Shown: positions 1 to 5,044 of the stretch, one piece after another
How the letters are laid out: every line of letters begins with the position of its first letter
Numbering within the stretch: position 1 is the first letter of the stretch
Source of the DNA: JASFRI01 sp050115015
Lineage (GTDB): Bacteria > Acidobacteriota > Polarisedimenticolia > CBDVAL01
Reading direction: 5' to 3'
Assembly (NCBI GenBank): GCA_050115015.1
Contig: JASFRI010000222.1
Coordinates: 1 to 6,923 of the forward strand
Length of the DNA stretch: 6,923 bases
Position numbers and translations under genes: made by a program
Notes under the pieces: model-generated
Databases searched by the model: none
Told to the model about the DNA's origin: nothing
Seen by the model: only the letters and a program-made list of their open reading frames with translations

Positions 1-2772
1 CTCCACGATCCCCCCGTCGCCGATGAGGACGTCCTCCACCGGGGCGTTCACCACGAGCTTCCCGTCACTGGTCAGGGCGGTGATCCCCAGGGCCGCCAGC
101 CCCGGATCCGCGTTGATCGCCGCCGCCAGGGCCGCGGCCACCTCCGCCGCCGTCATGCCGGCGGTGGGGTTGACCGTGATGGTCTGCCCGGCGACCACCA
201 CCGACACGCCGCCGTCGCCGGCGGCGCTGCCGCCGAGGACCACGAACTCCTCGTCCTCGCAATCGGCCGAGCAGCCGTCCGCCGGAACCTTGCCGCCGTC
301 GTCGCAGGCCTCCGTCGGGTCCAGCTCGGCGTCGCCGCAGCGGACCGTCTGGAACTGCCGCATCATCTCGTGGTCCTCGTGCTCCAGGATGTGGCAGTGG
401 TAGGCGTAGCGCCCCTTGTAATCCTCGAACCGCGCGATCACCCTCAGGATCTCCCCCGGACCCACCACCGCCGTGTCCTTCCAGCCGGTCTCCTGCGGCA
501 GCGGCGGCTGCGGGTTGTTATCGGGGATGATCTCGCCGCCCAGACCCACCGTGAAGGTGTCCCGGTCCAGCACCTGGAAGAACACCAGGTGCATGTGCAT
601 CGGATGGCTCACCCCCGAATCGTTGATGAACCGCCAGATCTCCACCGTGTCCAGCTCCGGGTACTCCGTGATGTCGTCCCACCCGAGGTCGTTGATCAGC
701 CACGGCGACTTGCCGCACGCGTCCGGTGCGCCCTTCCTCAGGCGGAAGTCCCGGGTCATCACCGCATCGGCCTCCTGCAGCCGCTCGATGGTCCGCAGCG
801 TCGTCGGAACCGGGTCGGTGTCCCCCGCCTCAGCCAGCACGTCGAAGCGCATCACGTCCACGATGTCGTTGGTGCCGTTCGGGAACTGCGCCGGGGCGGA
901 GTTCTCCAGGTAGACGCTCTGCCCGGCGGGGATCCCCTCGAAGTCGACGATCACCTCGTAGCGCTCTCCGGGGCCCAGCGTCAGCGTCGGCTGGTTGAAG
1001 ACCGGAGCCTCCAGCAGACCGCCCCCGGAGCCGATGACCGTGAAGTCCAGCGTCCCCGTGGGCGGGTTCAGCGACAGGGTGTAGAACCGCGAGCTCGATC
1101 CGTTCAGGATCCGGAAGCGGTACTTGCCCTGCTTCACCTCCATCCGCGGCCAGACCTTGCCATTGACCACGATCTTGTCGCCGACCCAGTGGTCGGTCCA
1201 GGTGGCCGGGTAGTTCAGCGAACCGTCCGGGTTGAACTTGCGGTCCTGGATCGCCAAACCGACGTCGAACTCGCCGGTGGGCAGATTCAACGCCTGCTCC
1301 ACCGCATCGGTGATCACGTAGAAGCCCGCCAGGCCCATCATCACGTTCAGCCGGGTGATCCCCAAGGCGTGGTCGTGGTACCAGATGGTGGAGGCGTGCT
1401 GGTTGTTGGGGTAGTCGTAGGTCTCGCCGAGCCCCGGGTCCCAGGTAAACTCGGGGTAGCCGTCGGAGAACTGCTCCACGTGACCACCGTGCAGGTGCGT
1501 GACGGTCCTGGCGTCGTTCGCGGCGCCGTGGATGCAGGCGGTGTCCACGGGCAGGACGTGGTCGGTCCGCAGGTTCCCGGTGGCGGTCTCCCGAAGGTCG
1601 TTGAGCCAGTTGACCGTGATCGGCTGGCCCGTCGTGTTGAAGAAGGTGGGGCCCGGATAGCGGGTGCCGGTGCCGTCGTCGTAGCCCCAGACCGTGGTGG
1701 GCGGCAGGTCGGTGTGAAAGCTCTGCTGGGTCTCCCGGATGGCCATGTCGTAGGTGGCGGTGCCCCCCGGCGAGCCGACCGTCGGAATCGCCAGCGGCGG
1801 GATCGGCAGCAGGTCGACGTAGGGGGTCAGGTTGATCGGGCACTCGGTGGCGGCGCAGGTGCTGCCGTCCCCCTGGAAGATGCCTCCCCCGGCCTCGCAC
1901 ACGGACTGGTCCGCCTCGGAGCAGGTTCCATCGTCGGCGCAGCAGGCGCCGGAGGGCTCGACGCAAGGATTGGGTGTACACGGGGTGCCGTCGCCGTTGT
2001 AGACACCGCCCAGTGTCGCGCAGTCCGCCGCACTCACGATCTGGCAGGTGGAACCCGTGCAGCAGGACCCGGTAGGACTCCCGACGGGCGTGTAGTCGAC
2101 CGTGAGCACCGGCCGCTGGGCGACCACCGGGTTCGTCCGGCTGTCGAACCGCTTCGCGGAGCGCCGATCCGTCTCCCGTCCGATGAGGATCCAGCCGAAG
2201 CTCGTCCCGGGGCTGTCCAGCCAGCCCTGGACGTCCGTGATCATGTCCGGTGCGGTCCACGCGTAGTAGCCGAGCGCCATCCCGACGGTCTGGGAGGCAC
2301 TGGGGATGGCATCGAAGTCCCCGCCGGGACTGATCCAGAAGTCGGTGTCGAAGAACGTGTGCTCCCAGGTGGCGTCGCCCGTCGCGGGGCTGGCGCCGCC
2401 GCCCTCCTCCCCGGTGGCCTGCGATGTTCCCTCCCCCCAGTCCGCGAGCAGGCGGTGGAGGTTCACCGTCTCGTCCGGGGCGGTGGTCCGCGACATGTAC
2501 AGGGTCAGCGTGACGCTGTTGATGGTGGATCCCGCGGGGATGGCCGCGGCGACGTCGAAGGCGATGACGCCCCGCCGGATCTTCCGGCTCTGGGTGATGC
2601 CGGCGAAGAAGTGGTCGCCGGCACCGTTGCTCAGCGGTGAGTTGTTGTCGTATAGCGTGTTGTCCTTGCTGGCCGGGATGTCGACGACGACGGCCTCGGC
2701 CGTCGTCCCTCCAGTGGCCAGCGCCAGCAGCGTCACCAGCGCAAACACCAGCGGCCTTGCACCGAATCTCAT
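1..2772 (-). CDS. Secreted modular multicopper oxidase (CotA/bilirubin oxidase type) with DNRLRE-like and Cys-rich modules; 3' end beyond window
   Basis: The frame is open for 924 codons from the ATG at 2772 to base 1, with no stop, so the C-terminus is missing. Residues 1-27 are a Sec signal peptide (MRFGARP, hydrophobic core, TTAEA cut site). Residues about 28-229 resemble the DNRLRE module (KDNTLYDN, LSNGAGDHFFAG, HRLLADWGEG, ATWEHTFF, RPVLTVDYTP). Residues 237-270 and 277-311 are two CC...C...C...GG...GDGT.C...C repeats. Residues about 315-808 are a three-cupredoxin oxidase core. Its ligands are H426/H428 (HLHGGH), H466/H468 (WYHDHALG), H723/H726/H728 (HPMHMH), H792-C793-H794, H798 and M803; the Cys+5 His and Cys+10 Met spacing matches CotA type-1 copper. 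Such enzymes oxidise phenols, bilirubin, metals or similar donors and reduce O2 to water. Residues 812-838 are a Myxococcus-type Cys-rich repeat (CGD...DP.E.CDDG...DGCS..C), followed by an Ala/Gly/Val-rich region. The expected location is outside the cytoplasmic membrane; the substrate cannot be read from sequence. CotA is about 510 residues, so this protein is much longer than the core family. Confidence 0.95.
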   Translation of the reverse strand, partial: MRFGARPLVFALVTLLALATGGTTAEAVVVDIPASKDNTLYDNNSPLSNGAGDHFFAGITQSRKIRRGVIAFDVAAAIPAGSTINSVTLTLYMSRTTAPDETVNLHRLLADWGEGTSQATGEEGGGASPATGDATWEHTFFDTDFWISPGGDFDAIPSASQTVGMALGYYAWTAPDMITDVQGWLDSPGTSFGWILIGRETDRRSAKRFDSRTNPVVAQRPVLTVDYTPVGSPTGSCCTGSTCQIVSAADCATLGGVYNGDGTPCTPNPCVEPSGACCADDGTCSEADQSVCEAGGGIFQGDGSTCAATECPINLTPYVDLLPIPPLAIPTVGSPGGTATYDMAIRETQQSFHTDLPPTTVWGYDDGTGTRYPGPTFFNTTGQPITVNWLNDLRETATGNLRTDHVLPVDTACIHGAANDARTVTHLHGGHVEQFSDGYPEFTWDPGLGETYDYPNNQHASTIWYHDHALGITRLNVMMGLAGFYVITDAVEQALNLPTGEFDVGLAIQDRKFNPDGSLNYPATWTDHWVGDKIVVNGKVWPRMEVKQGKYRFRILNGSSSRFYTLSLNPPTGTLDFTVIGSGGGLLEAPVFNQPTLTLGPGERYEVIVDFEGIPAGQSVYLENSAPAQFPNGTNDIVDVMRFDVLAEAGDTDPVPTTLRTIERLQEADAVMTRDFRLRKGAPDACGKSPWLINDLGWDDITEYPELDTVEIWRFINDSGVSHPMHMHLVFFQVLDRDTFTVGLGGEIIPDNNPQPPLPQETGWKDTAVVGPGEILRVIARFEDYKGRYAYHCHILEHEDHEMMRQFQTVRCGDAELDPTEACDDGGKVPADGCSADCEDEEFVVLGGSAAGDGGVSVVVAGQTITVNPTAGMTAAEVAAALAAAINADPGLAALGITALTSDGKLVVNAPVEDVLIGDGGIVE

Positions 2773-2777
2773 GGCTT

Positions 2778-2786
2778 CCCCCCCCC
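2778..2786 (-). promoter_or_regulatory. G9 tract serving as the probable ribosome-binding region of the multicopper oxidase gene
   Basis: Read on the minus strand, the oxidase ATG is preceded by nine consecutive G residues, then AAGCC, then ATG. The G-run plus AA is the only purine-rich Shine-Dalgarno-like stretch within 20 bases upstream, and it supports the start at 2772. A homopolymer this long directly before a start is unusual, because length changes would alter the spacing of the ribosome-binding site. Confidence 0.5.
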
Positions 2787-2806
2787 TGGGCCCCAGCCAA
2801 GATGCA

Positions 2807-2837
2807 GCGATACCTGCTCCGATTCCACCGGGGTCAA
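2807..2837 (-). promoter_or_regulatory. Tentative sigma70-like promoter for the multicopper oxidase gene
   Basis: On the minus strand TTGACC (2837-2832, five of six consensus -35 bases) is followed by TATCGC (2812-2807, three of six -10 bases). The spacer is 19 bp, longer than the preferred 17. It would start transcription about 25-30 bases before the ATG. The weak -10 and long spacer keep this tentative. Confidence 0.25.
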
Positions 2838-2948
2838 GCTACACCGGAAGCAACCCCCGTGCCGCCCGGAAACACCTGTGGATAGGCCGATCCCGGGCCA
2901 ACGAGGGGCTTGTCACCCACCAAAGCCCCCCTGTGTGCAAATCCCCCA

Positions 2949-2983
2949 CTTCATTCGGGTTCATCCGGTCGCTTCATTCGGGT
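2949..2983. repeat. 12-bp direct repeat CTTCATTCGGGT, two copies 23 bp apart
   Basis: Exact copies lie at 2949-2960 and 2972-2983, start to start 23 bp, close to two helical turns. A partial third copy (TTCATCCGG) sits between them. The pair lies about 180 bp upstream of the oxidase start, a position compatible with an activator-binding site, but there is no direct evidence of function. Confidence 0.6.
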
Positions 2984-3080
2984 CGGACCGCGGGAAGTTT
3001 GTTGCGTCAAGACCATTTGAACGGTTTTCGGGGACCTGCGGGGGCTTGGCAGGCTGCTGAAAACTCCGCGGCCCGCGCGC

Positions 3081-3175
3081 GAGCCGTTTGCGAGGAGGTC
3101 GGCGCCCGAGGTCGGCCATCGACCCGACCCGTGGGAACGCCGCGGCCGCGCACCCTGACTTCCCGCAAACGGCTC
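3081..3175. repeat. 12-bp perfect inverted repeat with internal hairpin
   Basis: GAGCCGTTTGCG at 3081-3092 is the exact reverse complement of CGCAAACGGCTC at 3164-3175. Between the arms, GGTCGG (3110-3115) can pair with CCGACC (3124-3129) across an 8-base loop. Together they would form a closed stem with an internal branch, as expected in a folded RNA or a repeat element. Confidence 0.6.
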
Positions 3176-3244
3176 ACACCCTTCGGGTTGCGGCGGCTTG
3201 GTGCCGTCTGCTTCGTTCCCTCTCCTCCTCGATGCACCACGAAA

Positions 3245-3261
3245 GGGACCGCACCGGTCCC
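3245..3261. repeat. 7-bp perfect hairpin with CAC loop
   Basis: GGGACCG (3245-3251) and CGGTCCC (3255-3261) are perfect inverted repeats around a 3-base loop. No T-run follows on either strand, so this is not a terminator. It is one of several pairing segments in the gene-free block. Confidence 0.5.
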
Positions 3262-3395
3262 CGCCGCCTGCACCTCCTGCTTGTTCCGGTCGCCTCTTGT
3301 TCGTCGAATACCCCGAGAGTGCGCCGGTAGACGGGCCACGTCTCGAGGCCGCGGCAGCCCTCCGATCGTTAGGAGCATCATTCTGGCGGTGAAAC

Positions 3396-3429
3396 GGGGG
3401 CTCCAAGGCCTGAGACACCCCCCTTTTTT
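3396..3429 (+). terminator. Intrinsic (Rho-independent) terminator, plus strand, without an upstream plus-strand gene
   Basis: GGGGG (3396-3400) pairs with CCCCC (3418-3422). CTC (3401-3403) pairs with GAG (3412-3414) inside it, leaving an ACA bulge and an 8-base loop. Six T residues (3424-3429) follow one base later. Read on the minus strand the hairpin is followed only by GTTTC, so the orientation is plus. All genes to its left are on the minus strand, so it would end either an unannotated plus-strand RNA or antisense transcription running towards the GH18-like gene. Confidence 0.6.
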
Positions 3430-3482
3430 GCATATCCCTATTTGCTGCAACGGATCCTGCGGTCCGACCCGGATCAGGCGGA

Positions 3483-4883
3483 TCAGGGGCAAGGGGAGGT
3501 GGAGGGGGGGCGGGGGGCGCCGGAGGAAGCTGCACCCCAGCCGTGCAGGTAGCCGCGGCGGGGCACGACGAGGTAGTAGTACGACGGCTGGGCGGTCATC
3601 TCGTCGGTCCCGGTCTGCCACTGCGTCGTGTCCACCGGCAGGCCGCAGGCGATCGGCGTGTCGTGGTCGTAGAAGAAGGTTCCCGCGAGTTCGCCGCGAT
3701 AGACCTCGTAGAGATCCTCGTCCGGCACGTCGTCCCATCGCAGAGCCAGCCGCCCGTCCCCGGCAGCAACCACCTCGCGCAGGTACGGCTCGCCGATGAT
3801 CGGCGGCTCCCGCAACGGCGGCATCGGGACCGGGATGTCGAAATACTGAGACGCTACTCCCATGCCGCCCTCGCAGGTGTCAGGCGGCGCCGTGCACACC
3901 GCGCGGGTACTGGAGCACCCGCCCGCCCAGAACATGAAGCCAAGAAAGCCCGGCGTCAGGCCTGCGCCGTTCGGCGCCACCCCCTGCGCGAAATCTCGCG
4001 TCTCGTACTGGAGGGAGCCGAAGAAGTCGTCGCATTCCGGGATCACGCTCCGGCCGACCAGGTAGAGGGACCCGGTGAACCGCGCCGGGGCGAGTGGAGG
4101 GATCGGCGGATCATACTGCGGCTTTCCGTCCACGTGCTCCTGCCAGTTGTCGGTGGCATCCTGGGCGCTGTTCGGCTGCCGGCCCGGCACCATCGCGTTC
4201 GCGTAGTCGAGGACGGGATTCTCCACCGTGAGCCAGTCGGTGGTCGCCTTCGTGGTCAGCGGGATCAGCCAGCGGTCCCCCGCCGCGAGGTCGATGGTCA
4301 GCCGGGCCGCCGGCACCCTCCCCGTGGGATCGTATGGATGCCGCGCACGGTAGGCATCGATGAAGGCCTGCAGTCCGGCGAGATCGGGGTCCATGTTCTC
4401 CTCGTAGTCGATCTCGATCCCCACGTCCAGCCGGCCGGCCACCTCCGCGGCGTTGCGTCCGAGCTGCGCCGCATTCTGCGCCAGGGCCGTGTTCCAGTCG
4501 TCGGTGTAGGTGATGCCGCCGATGGAGAGGGCGACCCGGACGCCCGCGTCGCGGAAGTAGTCGACCACCTCCTGGCTCATCCCGATGGGAACGCCGTCGA
4601 CGGTGCCGGCATCCGTGGTCCGGTTCAGGAGCCGCAGCGGGTTGACGAACGCCAGGACCACGAGGTTCACGGAGGGGGTCCCGTCCCCGCGGTCGATGAG
4701 CCAGCGGTTGCGGGTGTCGAAATCCCCCATCTCCCTCTCGGCCGCCCACGTGCAGTAGTCGTCGCCGCAGTGCCAGGCGCCGTAGATCTGCAGCGGGGTC
4801 TGGGCCGCGGCCGGACCGACAAGAGCCGATTGCAACAGGGCGGCTGCCAGCCCGCGAGCTAGAGAGGGCCGTCGGATGCTCAT
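3483..4883 (-). CDS. Secreted GH18-fold glycoside hydrolase-like protein with FN3-like C-terminus
   Basis: 466 residues; ATG at 4883, preceded by GGGAGA six bases upstream, and TGA at 3483-3485. Residues 1-27 are a Sec signal peptide (MSIRRPS, hydrophobic core, GPAAA cut before QTP). Residues about 30-355 read as a GH18 TIM barrel: SIGG at 120-123 (beta-3), GIEIDYEEN at 155-163 (beta-4), LDYANAM at 225-231 (beta-6) and GFMFW at 315-319 (beta-8). The putative catalytic acid is E161, with D159 two residues before it. The canonical DxxDxDxE signature is changed to VxxExDxE. GH18 members cleave chitin or related beta-1,4 GlcNAc polymers, or are inactive lectins. Residues about 365-445 look like a fibronectin type III domain (LALRWDDVPD, YEVYRG, SYYYLVVPRR), and the protein ends in Pro-Cys-Pro. 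Several Cys residues (39, 44, 284, 323, 330, 337, 413, 465) suit an extracellular disulfide-bonded protein. It is co-oriented with the oxidase gene but 710 bp away. Family confidence is good; substrate and activity are open. Confidence 0.85.
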   Translation of the reverse strand: MSIRRPSLARGLAAALLQSALVGPAAAQTPLQIYGAWHCGDDYCTWAAEREMGDFDTRNRWLIDRGDGTPSVNLVVLAFVNPLRLLNRTTDAGTVDGVPIGMSQEVVDYFRDAGVRVALSIGGITYTDDWNTALAQNAAQLGRNAAEVAGRLDVGIEIDYEENMDPDLAGLQAFIDAYRARHPYDPTGRVPAARLTIDLAAGDRWLIPLTTKATTDWLTVENPVLDYANAMVPGRQPNSAQDATDNWQEHVDGKPQYDPPIPPLAPARFTGSLYLVGRSVIPECDDFFGSLQYETRDFAQGVAPNGAGLTPGFLGFMFWAGGCSSTRAVCTAPPDTCEGGMGVASQYFDIPVPMPPLREPPIIGEPYLREVVAAGDGRLALRWDDVPDEDLYEVYRGELAGTFFYDHDTPIACGLPVDTTQWQTGTDEMTAQPSYYYLVVPRRGYLHGWGAASSGAPRPPSTSPCP

Positions 4884-4889
4884 CCGGAA

Positions 4890-4895
4890 TCTCCC
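4890..4895 (-). promoter_or_regulatory. Ribosome-binding site of the GH18-like gene
   Basis: The minus strand reads GGGAGA, six bases before the ATG at 4883. It supports this start, which also gives a complete signal peptide. Confidence 0.65.
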
Positions 4896-4981
4896 GCGCC
4901 CGATGGACGCACAGGGAATCTACCGCCCGCGCGGGAGGGCTGCCACGGTGTATCCCGTCCGGGCCATCTCCCTCCGGAGCC

Positions 4982-5032
4982 GTCGGGGGCTTGAGCCCCG
5001 ACCGGGAGTTGGCCATAATCGCGGGGTCCCCG
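4982..5032. repeat. GC-rich inverted repeats bracketing the plus-strand promoter
   Basis: GTCGGGG (4982-4988) pairs with CCCCGAC (4996-5002); allowing one bulged G the stem extends around a TTGA loop. CGGGG (5022-5026) and CCCCG (5028-5032) form an 11-bp palindrome around one T. CCCCGAC at 4996 and CCCCGTC at 5028 are 32 bp apart, near three helical turns. The first element overlaps the proposed -35 and the second the expected transcription start, a layout compatible with repressor operators. This is inference only. Confidence 0.4.
4991..5019 (+). promoter_or_regulatory. Sigma70-like promoter for the unknown Cys/His protein gene
   Basis: TTGAGC (4991-4996, four of six -35 bases) and CATAAT (5014-5019, five of six -10 bases) are separated by exactly 17 bp in the divergent intergenic region. 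Transcription would begin near 5026. The same TTG can be read as an in-frame start codon of the downstream gene; if that were the real start, this promoter reading would be wrong. Confidence 0.4.
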
Positions 5033-5044
5033 TCGCTGAAGATC

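Larger units (their letters stand above)
2773..3482. other. About 710-bp gene-free region; candidate noncoding RNA or dispersed repeat element
   Basis: This stretch lies between the end of the GH18-like gene and the start of the oxidase gene, both on the minus strand. Open frames cross it on both strands, but they encode Pro/Arg/Gly/Ser-rich low-complexity sequence with no recognisable domain and no good ribosome-binding sites, so I treat them as by-products of high GC. The region holds a 12-bp direct repeat (2949-2983), the motif GGCAGGCTGCTGAAAA (3048-3063), a 12-bp inverted repeat (3081-3175), a 7-bp hairpin (3245-3261) and a plus-strand intrinsic terminator (3396-3429). The density of base-pairing segments between about 3048 and 3430, ending at the terminator, fits a structured transcript read on the plus strand or a mobile noncoding repeat. 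No match to tmRNA, RNase P, 6S or SRP RNA cores is visible. Confidence 0.55.

Noticed and set aside
370..2640. Plus-strand open frame of about 756 codons antisense to the oxidase gene
   Set aside because: Its translation is Arg/Val/His/Gly-rich with no domain, while the opposite strand encodes a complete multicopper oxidase with all copper ligands. It is a GC-driven shadow frame.
830..2800. Minus-strand open frame of about 656 codons in another frame of the oxidase region
   Set aside because: It is Arg/Gly/His-rich low-complexity sequence overlapping the oxidase frame on the same strand, and shows no recognisable motif.
3048..3430. tmRNA, RNase P, 6S or SRP RNA
   Set aside because: None of the conserved core sequences of these RNAs is visible on either strand, so no named RNA is assigned.
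3435..3482. Intrinsic terminator for the GH18-like gene on the minus strand
   Set aside because: Only short imperfect GATCC/GGATC pairing is present and no T-run follows on the minus strand.
2951..3738. Two overlapping minus-strand open frames (194 and 243 codons) in the gene-free block
   Set aside because: Both begin inside the GH18-like coding sequence in other frames. They have Pro- and Arg-rich low complexity and no ribosome-binding site, and they run through the inverted repeats.
2306..3799. Plus-strand open frame of about 497 codons spanning the gene-free block and both flanking genes
   Set aside because: It overlaps the 5' end of the oxidase and the 3' end of the GH18-like gene antisense. 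The middle is Pro/Arg/Ser-rich without structure, so it does not make the block coding.
3543..4862. Plus-strand open frame of about 439 codons antisense to the GH18-like gene
   Set aside because: It is rich in Arg, Val and Gly with no domain; the minus strand has a signal peptide, ribosome-binding site and GH18 motifs.
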